Positions 1-6,159 are shown, counted from the first letter of the stretch. The stretch: DNA of 6,367 nucleotides from Bacteriovoracaceae bacterium (GCA_023250795.1 JAHFAB010000117.1:1-6367); one strand, 5' to 3'. The notes: a model not told the origin generated them from the letters alone. Program-made: numbers and translations.

Positions 1-1408
1 ACTGAAACCCAGGCGCAGAATAAGTGAGGTTATAAGCTCCAGGATTCAAAACGAGGTGATAGGTTCCGTCCGCATTGACCCGATAGGTCTGAGTGAAGGG
101 CTGATTCGGAGTGTTTAACCGCTCCAACGTAATCACAGAGTTTGCAACGATGCCCCCTTCGACCGTCACGGTTTGCCCACGGATCGAACTAGCATCGAGC
201 TTATCGAGCAATAAACCCCAGGCGGGTCTGATTTTCTGAACGGTACGATCTCTCCACTGACTGTAGGACGGTTGAAACCCCTGACTCGAAGAATTGAGTT
301 CAATCACGTACGGGAGAACCTGAGCTTCGTGATACAACCAATCGATATCTCCCCCGTCTACTGCATAGAGGAGTTCAGGCGCAGTTCCAGAAGTATAGTG
401 TCCACTTCCATCGTCTGAGGGAAGGAGATTTGCAATTTCTGCACCAATCGCTTCGACCACTTCTTTGGTTTGAGTGTGCTGATTCGGACATCCGTAAGGA
501 TAGATCACCAACTCGCTATAGGAGTGAAACGAAATATCAAAGACGGGGTGAATGTCTTTCACTAAACCCATGAGCGTTTGAGTTTCTGGCTCTGATCCCC
601 CACTCGGTCCTCGAAAGGTGTCTGAACTCGGATTCCCACTCGATCCATTGCATGTGTTCCAAGCGTATGGGTAGTTTCGATTGATGTCGACTCCGTAGCC
701 ACCCCGAGTATTTTTCCTCCACCAGTTATTCGAAGTCCAAACTTTGTTATTGCCGTCCACATTGAGCATGGGGATTACCCAGATTTCATTTGCATCTACC
801 CAGTGTGTAATTTTGGCATCTTTTCCATACCCAGTCAGTAAGCTGTCGATAATGTCGACCGGAACTTCGGATGACATGACTTCACGAGCATGGTGCATCC
901 CATTGAAAAGAATCGTGGGTTTTTCTAGGTCTTTTTGTTCGGCATGATTTGTAATCTTGATTGCCCAAATAGGTCTTCCTTCGACGGATTTTCCAATTTG
1001 TTTCAATTGCGTGATGGCAGGATAATCAGCCGTGTATTTTTTAAGAAGTGTTTCTACTTTTTCAGGAGTCTTGTACTCTGCATCGGGCCTGGAGCCGGAA
1101 AGCTCCGTGAAAGTTCGTTGAATTTTAAACCCACTCTTCTCCAAAAGCGTGAGCTCGTCTTCTGTAACGATCAAATCCACCAGATTTTTTGCAAGGTTCA
1201 CACCTGCAATATCCAAATCTAATTTTTGGAGCTTGGCCATCTCAGCAGCATAGTTGTTCAAAATCAACCGAACTGAGTGACGTACCTCAGGGTTTCCTTT
1301 AGATTTATGTGTACTCCCGTCTTTTGGAATAAGAATCAAAACTCCAAAAACAGTGAGAAAAACAAGTGCTGAAAGTAAACGATCCATTTTACTCATACGA
1401 TTTTTCAT
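1..1408 (-). CDS. Secreted zinc carboxypeptidase, peptidase family M14 (3' end beyond the window)
   Basis: A metallocarboxypeptidase that would remove C-terminal residues from peptides outside the cytoplasm. The frame is open for 469 codons and leaves the window without a stop. The N-terminus (residues 1-30) is basic and then strongly hydrophobic (LLSALVFLTVFGVLILI), a signal peptide or membrane anchor. Residues about 35-120 look like a propeptide. The M14 domain follows with all hallmark residues: zinc ligands H173 and E176 in HHARE, the substrate-binding Asn-Arg pair (N243, R244) in DINRNYPYAW, the third zinc ligand H295 in SFHSYSEL, and the catalytic glutamate E370 in YVIELN. From about residue 410 a beta-rich segment (TVTVEGG ... 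NADGTYHLVLNPGAYNLTYSAPGF) resembles the carboxypeptidase regulatory-like Ig fold often found after M14 domains. The ATG at 1408 was chosen because AAGGAGGGG lies just upstream; ATGs at codons 5 and 8 are alternatives. It resembles carboxypeptidase T more than the cytosolic forms. Function is firm; substrate preference is unknown. Confidence 0.93.
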   Translation of the reverse strand, partial: MKNRMSKMDRLLSALVFLTVFGVLILIPKDGSTHKSKGNPEVRHSVRLILNNYAAEMAKLQKLDLDIAGVNLAKNLVDLIVTEDELTLLEKSGFKIQRTFTELSGSRPDAEYKTPEKVETLLKKYTADYPAITQLKQIGKSVEGRPIWAIKITNHAEQKDLEKPTILFNGMHHAREVMSSEVPVDIIDSLLTGYGKDAKITHWVDANEIWVIPMLNVDGNNKVWTSNNWWRKNTRGGYGVDINRNYPYAWNTCNGSSGNPSSDTFRGPSGGSEPETQTLMGLVKDIHPVFDISFHSYSELVIYPYGCPNQHTQTKEVVEAIGAEIANLLPSDDGSGHYTSGTAPELLYAVDGGDIDWLYHEAQVLPYVIELNSSSQGFQPSYSQWRDRTVQKIRPAWGLLLDKLDASSIRGQTVTVEGGIVANSVITLERLNTPNQPFTQTYRVNADGTYHLVLNPGAYNLTYSAPGFQ

Positions 1409-1411
1409 AGG

Positions 1412-1420
1412 CCCCTCCTT
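1412..1420 (-). promoter_or_regulatory. Ribosome binding site of the M14 carboxypeptidase gene
   Basis: On the minus strand AAGGAGGGG is followed by CCT and the ATG at 1408. The AGGAGG core is 5 nt from the start codon, near ideal. It decides the start over the two in-frame ATGs slightly downstream. Confidence 0.8.
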
Positions 1421-1435
1421 GGGAATGTTCTGCAA

Positions 1436-1462
1436 AATTTATCACAAATAGTGGAAATGCAA
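1436..1462 (-). promoter_or_regulatory. Candidate sigma70-type promoter for the M14 carboxypeptidase gene
   Basis: Read on the minus strand, a -35-like TTGCAT (1457-1462) is followed after 15 bp by a -10-like TAAATT (1436-1441). A TG one base upstream of the -10 makes it an extended -10 (TGATAAATT). Transcription would start near 1429, about 20 nt before the ATG. The spacer is shorter than the usual 17 bp, which the extended -10 could offset. This is pattern matching only. Confidence 0.4.
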
Positions 1463-1478
1463 TAATTTATTTTCTGAT

Positions 1479-1507
1479 TTGACACGTAGCGGTAAATATG
1501 GTCTCTA
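1479..1507 (+). promoter_or_regulatory. Possible promoter for the ankyrin-like gene (perfect -35, poor -10)
   Basis: TTGACA at 1479-1484 is a perfect -35 hexamer in the divergent region upstream of the ankyrin-like gene. The hexamer 17 bp downstream (TCTCTA, 1502-1507) matches the -10 consensus at only two positions. The element may therefore be fortuitous or need an activator. Confidence 0.25.
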
Positions 1508-1516
1508 GGTGAGAGT

Positions 1517-1537
1517 GCCTCCTTTTAAGGGGGAGGC
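1517..1537 (+). promoter_or_regulatory. GC-rich leader hairpin upstream of the ankyrin-like gene
   Basis: GCCTCC (1517-1522) and GGAGGC (1532-1537) form a perfect 6-bp stem with a 9-nt loop. No T run follows, so it is not an intrinsic terminator. The 5' arm with its T tail (CTCCTTTT, 1519-1526) can also pair along its whole length, with two G-U pairs, to the real Shine-Dalgarno sequence at 1550-1557. Two alternative leader structures are therefore possible if transcription starts upstream. Confidence 0.4.
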
Positions 1538-1549
1538 CAGGTAAAATCT

Positions 1550-1557
1550 AAGGGGAG
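1550..1557 (+). promoter_or_regulatory. Ribosome binding site that sets the start of the ankyrin-like gene
   Basis: AAGGGGAG lies 7 nt before the ATG at 1565. The in-frame GTG at 1559 would be only 1 nt from this site, too close to be used, so the ATG is taken as the start. Confidence 0.7.
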
Positions 1558-1564
1558 TGTGTGT

Positions 1565-1912
1565 ATGAAATTACTTGGGGCGCTTTTATTAATGTTATCG
1601 AGTTTAAATGTTCAACAGTCCGTGTTTGCGGGGCTTTTTGACCCTCCTAGCGCTGCACCACTTCCACTCAATGAAAATGACCAGCAGTATCTGGATCGCT
1701 TAAACTCATTTCACGATGCGATCAGGAGAAATGATCTAGGGGCAGTAGAAGAGTTTTTACAAGAAGGGATGGACCCCAATGTCCATTTCAATTTATTCGG
1801 AGACACCGCTGTCACGATTGCCGAAATGGATAAAAATGCTGAGATGATAGCTCTCTTGAGCAAGTATAAAGGCTCAGCTTGTAACGAAAACTTTACAACT
1901 CCAGCGCCGTAG
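1565..1912 (+). CDS. Small exported ankyrin-repeat-like protein of unknown function
   Basis: A 115-residue protein. Residues 1-22 form a typical Sec signal peptide: K2, a leucine-rich core and a probable cleavage site after VFA (A22). The mature part starts with a proline-rich stretch (DPPSAAPLPL). It continues with helices that read like ankyrin repeats: FHDAIRRNDLGAVEEFLQEGMDPNV (about 49-73) matches the A..G....V..LL..G.DPN pattern, and GDTAVTIAEMDKNAEMIALLSKYKG (about 79-103) matches a second, shorter unit. C106 is the only cysteine. Ankyrin repeats bind other proteins, so this is more likely a binding or modulating protein than an enzyme. It is divergent from the M14 carboxypeptidase and overlaps the end of the S8 protease gene by 20 bp. 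A link to either protease is suggestive only. Being real is supported by the good ribosome site, the signal peptide and the repeat pattern. The specific role is unknown. Confidence 0.8.
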   Translation: MKLLGALLLMLSSLNVQQSVFAGLFDPPSAAPLPLNENDQQYLDRLNSFHDAIRRNDLGAVEEFLQEGMDPNVHFNLFGDTAVTIAEMDKNAEMIALLSKYKGSACNENFTTPAP

Positions 1913-3449
1913 TGACCGCCTTATACGCATTGATCGCGCCATAACCGAAAGTGTTATTGGGAATCTGCGTACCCGCCACCCCTCCACAGGTCTCTGTGCT
2001 CTGTTTAGGGTCTGAAGACTTACGAATGATCTCCAGCGTTTCTTTTATATTACCTACCAGTGCCGGTTTTGCAGACCAAAGCAAAGCCACTTCGCCCACG
2101 ACGTGAGGTCCTGACATCGAAGTACCACTCCAACCACCCTGCGCATAACTCCCACCAGGGACAGAAGACCGAATGTTCACTCCCGGAGCCACCACATCTG
2201 GACCCAACCCCCCATCAAATTTTGAAGGACCCCGGCTGGAAAAACTGGCGATCGCACCTGTGAGATGATTGAAAGCTCCGACTGACAGAGTGGCATCCGT
2301 ATAATGAGCTGGAGGGTCTTGGATCGTTCCACAATTCGGTCCATCGTTCCCCGCAGAGGCCACTACCATGACGCCAGCTTGCATCAACGCCTGGAGCACT
2401 GGCAGAATCTCTCCGCCTTCACAACCTTCACTCTTTGGGCAACCCCAAGAATTATTAATCACGTGTGGAGATTTTGATGGATCACCATCCTTCATCGCAT
2501 CTCCACCGAGTGGGTATGGCGCTAAGAAAAATTCGAAGCACTCAATATACCGTGCCGGTGTTCCCACACCCTGATCCATGTTTCGACAGGCCATCCACTG
2601 GGCATCGGGTGCCATCCCGATTTGATTACTTCCCCCATCGCTGCCGACCATAGTGCCCATCGTGTGTGTCCCATGTTGATCGTCGTCACAGGGCAGAGCA
2701 GAGTCGTATCCACAGGGGTTGCTCGCGGGAATGTTTACAGTGTTGTGAAAATCCGTGTCTATTTTATGAATAGAGTCATGCCAGTTATAATTATGGTTGA
2801 CGGTTCCACCGGCCTGATTGCCTCGGTAATGGGATTTGAGCGCCGGGTGATTCCAATCCACTCCCGTGTCTTGTCCAGCGACAACGATGCCCTTCCCTCG
2901 GACGCCTAACTCCTGCCAAACTCGCGCAGCCCCCACACTCACCAAATTGTCTCCAATGGCATTTAGAGCAGGATCGCTTTTGAGAGAATCGATCATAAAC
3001 TCAGGTGAAGGAGCACTCATTTTGATCGAAGGATTTGCTATGAGTTTTGCCACATCGTCCCGCGCTGCAAGCTCTTCTATCAACGCAGGTGTGGCATTTT
3101 CTATTTGAATGAGATTCATAATATAAAATCTCTGAAAACTGAGCTTCTTAGATCGTAAAAAAGTCACGAGGGGACCTTGTGTGGCCAGAGCCGTTTTCCT
3201 GAGCGAATCGTAGACGAATCTTCCCCGCTGGATTTTGTCTGCAAACCCCTCTGTTAAATCCAATCGTGCTTGGTTTTTCAAAATAACGAGAACCGATTGA
3301 CGTACGTTTTGATCTGCCCTTCTCGCTGTGACGAAAGGCCTGACAAAAGATCGGAGTGAGATTCCTATTTTTTCTGAAGCACGTGGCAGCTCATTTGCTA
3401 ATGTGATGGTTGTGAATAACAAGCAACTTAGAATAAATCCTTGTCTCAT
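1893..3449 (-). CDS. Secreted subtilisin-like serine protease, peptidase family S8
   Basis: A 518-residue preproprotein for an extracellular endopeptidase. Residues 1-19 are a signal peptide (MRQGFILSCLLFTTITLAN). Residues about 45-145 look like an inhibitor-I9-type propeptide (RQSVLVILKNQ ... LIANPSIKM), normally removed on maturation. The catalytic domain (about 180-515) has the complete triad: D194 in VAGQDTGVDW, H259 in DQHGTH and S444 in GTSMSGP. The oxyanion asparagine is N368 in ASAGNDGPN, and NNSWGCP is at 332-338. The DTGVDWNHPAL and HNYNWHD motifs recall the bacillopeptidase F-type branch of S8. Eight cysteines in the mature part (246, 254, 288, 304, 337, 343, 373, 488) could give four disulfides, as expected of an exported enzyme. 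The start at 3449 has GGGGGGA 6 nt upstream. Its last 20 bp overlap the convergent ankyrin-like gene. Family and activity are firm; the substrate is unknown. Confidence 0.95.
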   Translation of the reverse strand: MRQGFILSCLLFTTITLANELPRASEKIGISLRSFVRPFVTARRADQNVRQSVLVILKNQARLDLTEGFADKIQRGRFVYDSLRKTALATQGPLVTFLRSKKLSFQRFYIMNLIQIENATPALIEELAARDDVAKLIANPSIKMSAPSPEFMIDSLKSDPALNAIGDNLVSVGAARVWQELGVRGKGIVVAGQDTGVDWNHPALKSHYRGNQAGGTVNHNYNWHDSIHKIDTDFHNTVNIPASNPCGYDSALPCDDDQHGTHTMGTMVGSDGGSNQIGMAPDAQWMACRNMDQGVGTPARYIECFEFFLAPYPLGGDAMKDGDPSKSPHVINNSWGCPKSEGCEGGEILPVLQALMQAGVMVVASAGNDGPNCGTIQDPPAHYTDATLSVGAFNHLTGAIASFSSRGPSKFDGGLGPDVVAPGVNIRSSVPGGSYAQGGWSGTSMSGPHVVGEVALLWSAKPALVGNIKETLEIIRKSSDPKQSTETCGGVAGTQIPNNTFGYGAINAYKAVTTALEL

Positions 3450-3455
3450 TTGGAA

Positions 3456-3462
3456 TCCCCCC
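3456..3462 (-). promoter_or_regulatory. Ribosome binding site of the S8 protease gene
   Basis: On the minus strand GGGGGGA sits 6 nt before the ATG at 3449. Just upstream of it is the 8-bp palindrome GTTTAAAC (3463-3470). Confidence 0.6.
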
Positions 3463-3481
3463 GTTTAAACAAACTTTAGAA

Positions 3482-3510
3482 ATTCTCTGGTCAAACGGCA
3501 GCTTTGTCAA
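3482..3510 (-). promoter_or_regulatory. Sigma70-type promoter for the S8 protease gene
   Basis: Read on the minus strand, a perfect TTGACA (3505-3510) is followed after exactly 17 bp by GAGAAT (3482-3487), which matches four of six -10 positions. Transcription would start near 3475, giving a leader of about 26 nt that contains the ribosome site. This is the best-formed promoter in the window. Confidence 0.6.
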
Positions 3511-3555
3511 GACGCAGAGAAACAGTGGGTTAAAACTCGAACGTGTGTCATTTTT

Positions 3556-3569
3556 GTTTGTTAGTTTGT
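3556..3569. repeat. Short direct repeat in the divergent intergenic region
   Basis: GTTTGT occurs twice (3556-3561 and 3564-3569), separated by TA. It lies upstream of the efflux operon and upstream of the S8 promoter. It may be a binding site or just T-rich sequence. Confidence 0.3.
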
Positions 3570-3573
3570 GCGT

Positions 3574-3585
3574 AACTGGTCAGTT
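3574..3585. repeat. Small inverted repeat AACTG-GT-CAGTT
   Basis: Two perfect 5-bp arms are separated by 2 bp, about 150 bp upstream of the efflux operon start. This is a possible protein binding dyad with no recognised family match. Confidence 0.3.
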
Positions 3586-3605
3586 TTACATACAAAAATC
3601 TAGTC

Positions 3606-3619
3606 GGAAACGGCTTTCC
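3606..3619. repeat. Inverted repeat GGAAA-CGGC-TTTCC
   Basis: Perfect 5-bp arms with a 4-bp centre end 7 bp before the larger dyad at 3627-3648. As RNA it would be a small tetraloop hairpin with no following T run, so it is not a terminator. Confidence 0.35.
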
Positions 3620-3626
3620 ATGCCAA

Positions 3627-3648
3627 GATACCCCCACCTGGCGGTATC
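3627..3648. promoter_or_regulatory. Candidate metal-repressor operator (CsoR/RcnR-like dyad) upstream of the efflux operon
   Basis: A 22-bp imperfect palindrome. The outer arms GATACC (3627-3632) and GGTATC (3643-3648) are perfect. The inner CCA/TGG also pairs, so 9 of 11 symmetric positions match. The ATAC plus C-run reading into GGTAT resembles the ATACCCCC...GGGGTAT style of sites bound by CsoR-family copper sensors. It lies 83 bp before the GTG of the first efflux gene. I could not find a convincing -35/-10 pair around it, so its position relative to the promoter is open. Assignment to CsoR rests on pattern and context. Confidence 0.45.
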
Positions 3649-3720
3649 GAATCATGCAGAAAATATTGATAGGCTGTCACAATCGTTCATTTGGCATCGT
3701 AACTCTACATAGAAGTAAAC

Positions 3721-3725
3721 GGAGG
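3721..3725 (+). promoter_or_regulatory. Ribosome binding site supporting a GTG start
   Basis: GGAGG lies 5 nt before the GTG at 3731. No ATG with comparable spacing is present, so the channel gene starts with GTG. Confidence 0.75.
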
Positions 3726-3730
3726 ACAAC

Positions 3731-5026
3731 GTGGTCAAATATAGCACTATAGTTCTTTTTTTAGGTTGTCCAGTATTGGGTATTAGCGCAGAAGTCACGC
3801 CCCAATCCTCTCGACTCTTGTCGCCATCCGCCATTCTCGCTGAAGTTTATTCTAAAAATCCAGAAATTGCCTCTGACGCGGCTCGTGCTGAAGCAGAAGA
3901 TAAAGCCATTGCTTCTAAATATACTCCCACAAATCCCCGTATTGGTTTCATGCGCGAATCTAATTTGACTTTTATGCAACAACAAATGGGTATAATGAAT
4001 TCTTGGAGCGTTTCACAAGAACTCATGTTCCCCACTAAATACTTTTCCATGGGTTCAATGCAGAGATCACGGGCAAAAGCCGCAAGGGAAGAGTTCTTAA
4101 ATACAAAACTTCAAGTACGCCATCATGCTCTTACACGCTATTATAGTTTTTATTCAGCTTCCAGAATTCTCTCCCTACTCGGTGCCCAGAGAGAAACATT
4201 GCGTGAAATAGCTCGGATCGCTGAGACCAGACGGGCCACTGGGGCCGTTCCTCAACAAGATGAGATGAAAGCCCATGTAGAACAAACTAAGATTGAAAAC
4301 GAACTTTTGCTTCAAAAGCAAGAATTAACTGAGTCTTATGCTGAACTAAAAGCATTACTCAATCTGGATCAGAGCAGCGAAATTGAGTTACCTCAAGAAG
4401 ATCTGAAACTGCCTAAACTCATAATGACTCAAGCGCATATCGAGAGCCAGGTCATGCTCTCCTCTAAAATGGTATCAGCTCAGCGTCACATGCTCGAAGA
4501 AATGGAGTCTGGAAAAGCTCTCGCGATCATGTCTTACCTTCCTGACTTTATATTGAGCTATAGAAAGCCTTTTGGATCGAACTCTCCTGCAGGGGCTTTC
4601 GCTGCCCAAGTGGAAATGACTATCCCGTTTTGGTTTTTCTCAAAGCAAACCAGTGAAGTAGCCTCTGCCTCAGCAAAAGTTATGGAAGCAGAACACCGGT
4701 TACATCAGACAGTACGAATGGCACAGGCCGATACAAAGCGCTTAGTTTCTAAGGTGGAGACTCTTTCTCAGTTGCTTAAGATTTATGAAACGGCGCTCAT
4801 TCCTCAATCTACTAGTGCTCTTAATTCTTCACGGGCCGCTTATAGCGCTGGACGGGTTGGGTTTCAAGAACTTTTAGATGCCGAACGCTCTCTTTATTCA
4901 GTGAGAATAGAATATTATAAAAACTTAGAAAAATTTGTAGAAACGATAACAGGCCTAGAGCAGGTCGTGGGTATGGTCGTCAGCGATTTACCAATCGAAC
5001 CTGCATCAAGTGGAGGTGGTGTGTGA
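3731..5026 (+). CDS. TolC-family outer-membrane channel of a heavy-metal efflux system (CusC/CzcC type)
   Basis: A 431-residue outer-membrane exit duct for a tripartite RND exporter. Residues 1-20 are a signal peptide (hydrophobic core STIVLFLGCPVLGISA, probable cut after A20). C13 in LFLGC is a poor lipobox, so lipoprotein status is unlikely. The mature part shows two related helical units as in OEP-family proteins. The first has NPEI (43-46) and RRATGAVPQQDEMKA (167-181). The second has AAYSAGRVGFQELLDAERSLY (369-389), a typical TolC signature, followed by the helix EYYKNLEKFVETITGLEQVVG (394-414). Length is typical of CusC/CzcC proteins. Seven methionines fall within residues 74-110, in and around the first strand region. 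The gene is first in the operon and overlaps the adaptor gene by 4 bp. Family is firm. The metal is inferred from the partner genes. Confidence 0.9.
   Translation: MVKYSTIVLFLGCPVLGISAEVTPQSSRLLSPSAILAEVYSKNPEIASDAARAEAEDKAIASKYTPTNPRIGFMRESNLTFMQQQMGIMNSWSVSQELMFPTKYFSMGSMQRSRAKAAREEFLNTKLQVRHHALTRYYSFYSASRILSLLGAQRETLREIARIAETRRATGAVPQQDEMKAHVEQTKIENELLLQKQELTESYAELKALLNLDQSSEIELPQEDLKLPKLIMTQAHIESQVMLSSKMVSAQRHMLEEMESGKALAIMSYLPDFILSYRKPFGSNSPAGAFAAQVEMTIPFWFFSKQTSEVASASAKVMEAEHRLHQTVRMAQADTKRLVSKVETLSQLLKIYETALIPQSTSALNSSRAAYSAGRVGFQELLDAERSLYSVRIEYYKNLEKFVETITGLEQVVGMVVSDLPIEPASSGGGV
5012..5016 (+). promoter_or_regulatory. Ribosome binding site inside the channel gene for the adaptor gene
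   Basis: GGAGG within the last codons of the channel gene lies 6 nt before the GTG at 5023. It supports translational coupling through the GTGA overlap. Confidence 0.65.
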
Positions 5027-6159
5027 TTGATAAGAGAAAAATATTATTTTTGAGTTTTTCGCTTCTGATGGTGATTACAGCGCTGGTCATCATCAGTTGC
5101 AGTCGAGATAAAACGGCAAAAGAAGCTCACACAGATTCTTCAGTCTCAGCGAAAGATTCCGATAAAAAAGAAGTCTGGACTTGCCCTATGCATCCACAAA
5201 TTAAAAAAGATTCCCAAGGTAAGTGCCCCATTTGTGGAATGGATTTAGTAAGAGCGACAAGTATGAACGGATCATCTGAAGATGCGCATGACAGTTACCC
5301 ACAAGACCATGCAAGTTTTCAGCTTCCTAGTCCAAGAGTCCAAATGATTGGAGTTAAATACGGAGTCGTGGAAAAAAAACCGTTATTTAAATCGATTGAA
5401 GCCGCCGGACGAGTCGCCTTTGACCCAGAATTGTATACCGCTCAAAATGAATTTCTTGAGGCCGTGAGGCAGTTGGATCGAGTCAAAGACGCTCCTCTTG
5501 CTGACGTGAAACACTCAGCCCAGAGAATGATGGAATCAGCAAAGCTTCGTCTCAAAATTCTGGGTCTCTCCGATGGTCAAATTGCAAATTTGAGAAGTGG
5601 CGGGGACAAAAACGGTACAATGACCACAGGATCAAACCTTCTTGTTCCAAAAGCAGGAGAGAGTATTTGGATTTATGCTGAAGTTTTTGAGATGGATCTC
5701 CCGCATGTAAGTCCAGGACTCGAAGTAACTGTTTCAGGTGGTGCGCTCGAAGGAAAGGAACTTTTTGGAAAAGTGGCCTCCGTCGATCGTGTGATCAACT
5801 CATCTACACGTACTGCGAAAATAAGAGTGCTTGTTCCTAATGCCAAAGGGGAGTTGCGACCAGAGTCTTATGTAAATGCAACCATACTCTCACCCTTGGG
5901 AGAGCAAATCGTCGTCCCATTTGATGCAGTTTTAGACTCTGGAAAAGAAACTTGGGTTTTTGTTTCAAAATTAGAAGGCCATTTTGAACCAAGAAAGGTG
6001 ATTGTCAAATACTATGCTGGTGAAGAGGTAGCCATTAGCTCAGGGTTGAGTCCGGGAGAGAGAATTGTTACCAGTGCAAACTTTCTCATTGATTCAGAAT
6101 CAAGACTCAAAGGCGTTCTTAGCTCTCAAAATGTTGGACAGAACGCCGGACATAAGTAG
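5023..6159 (+). CDS. CusB-type periplasmic adaptor lipoprotein with N-terminal heavy-metal-binding domain
   Basis: A 378-residue membrane fusion protein linking the RND pump to the outer-membrane channel. Residues 4-26 form a lipoprotein signal: a basic start, a hydrophobic core and VIISC with C26 as the lipidated residue. A heavy-metal-binding domain of the kind found in CusB and copper ATPases follows at about 51-76, with CPMHP (54-58) and CPICGMDL (68-75). Its Cys, Met and His could bind Cu(I) or Ag(I). After AAGRVAFDPE (127-136) come helices LYTAQNEFLEAVRQLDRV and HSAQRMMESAKLRLKILGL (the alpha-hairpin). The beta-barrel region ESIWIYAEVFEMDLPHV...GLEVTVSGG and a membrane-proximal domain ending in LSPGERIVTSANFLIDSESRLKG complete it. 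Both lipoyl-domain halves seem to be missing compared with canonical CusB. GTG start; its GTGA overlaps the channel stop. Family is firm; metal specificity is inferred. Confidence 0.92.
   Translation: MIDKRKILFLSFSLLMVITALVIISCSRDKTAKEAHTDSSVSAKDSDKKEVWTCPMHPQIKKDSQGKCPICGMDLVRATSMNGSSEDAHDSYPQDHASFQLPSPRVQMIGVKYGVVEKKPLFKSIEAAGRVAFDPELYTAQNEFLEAVRQLDRVKDAPLADVKHSAQRMMESAKLRLKILGLSDGQIANLRSGGDKNGTMTTGSNLLVPKAGESIWIYAEVFEMDLPHVSPGLEVTVSGGALEGKELFGKVASVDRVINSSTRTAKIRVLVPNAKGELRPESYVNATILSPLGEQIVVPFDAVLDSGKETWVFVSKLEGHFEPRKVIVKYYAGEEVAISSGLSPGERIVTSANFLIDSESRLKGVLSSQNVGQNAGHK

Noticed and set aside
935..1222. A 95-codon plus-strand open frame
   Set aside because: It lies wholly inside the M14 gene on the opposite strand, has no ribosome site and gives a low-complexity translation with no family resemblance.
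1559..1564. GTG at 1559 as the start of the ankyrin-like gene
   Set aside because: It is 1 nt from the Shine-Dalgarno site. The ATG at 1565 has 7-nt spacing and gives a cleaner signal peptide.
2622..2909. A 95-codon plus-strand open frame opposite the S8 protease
   Set aside because: It is antisense to the catalytic domain, whose motifs are fully conserved. It has no ribosome site or recognisable product.
3627..3648. The dyad as an intrinsic terminator
   Set aside because: No T run follows on either strand, and no gene ends here; the flanking genes diverge.
3691..3719. TTGGCA at 3691 as the -35 of the efflux operon promoter
   Set aside because: The matching -10 would place the transcription start inside the Shine-Dalgarno site, and the hexamers at 16-18 bp are poor.
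3731..3769. Channel protein as a lipoprotein through C13
   Set aside because: The residue at -3 is F and the hydrophobic stretch before the cysteine is very short. A signal peptidase I cut after A20 fits better.
3652..3834. A 60-codon minus-strand open frame across the operon start
   Set aside because: It overlaps the signal peptide of the channel gene and its leader, and has no convincing ribosome site or domain.
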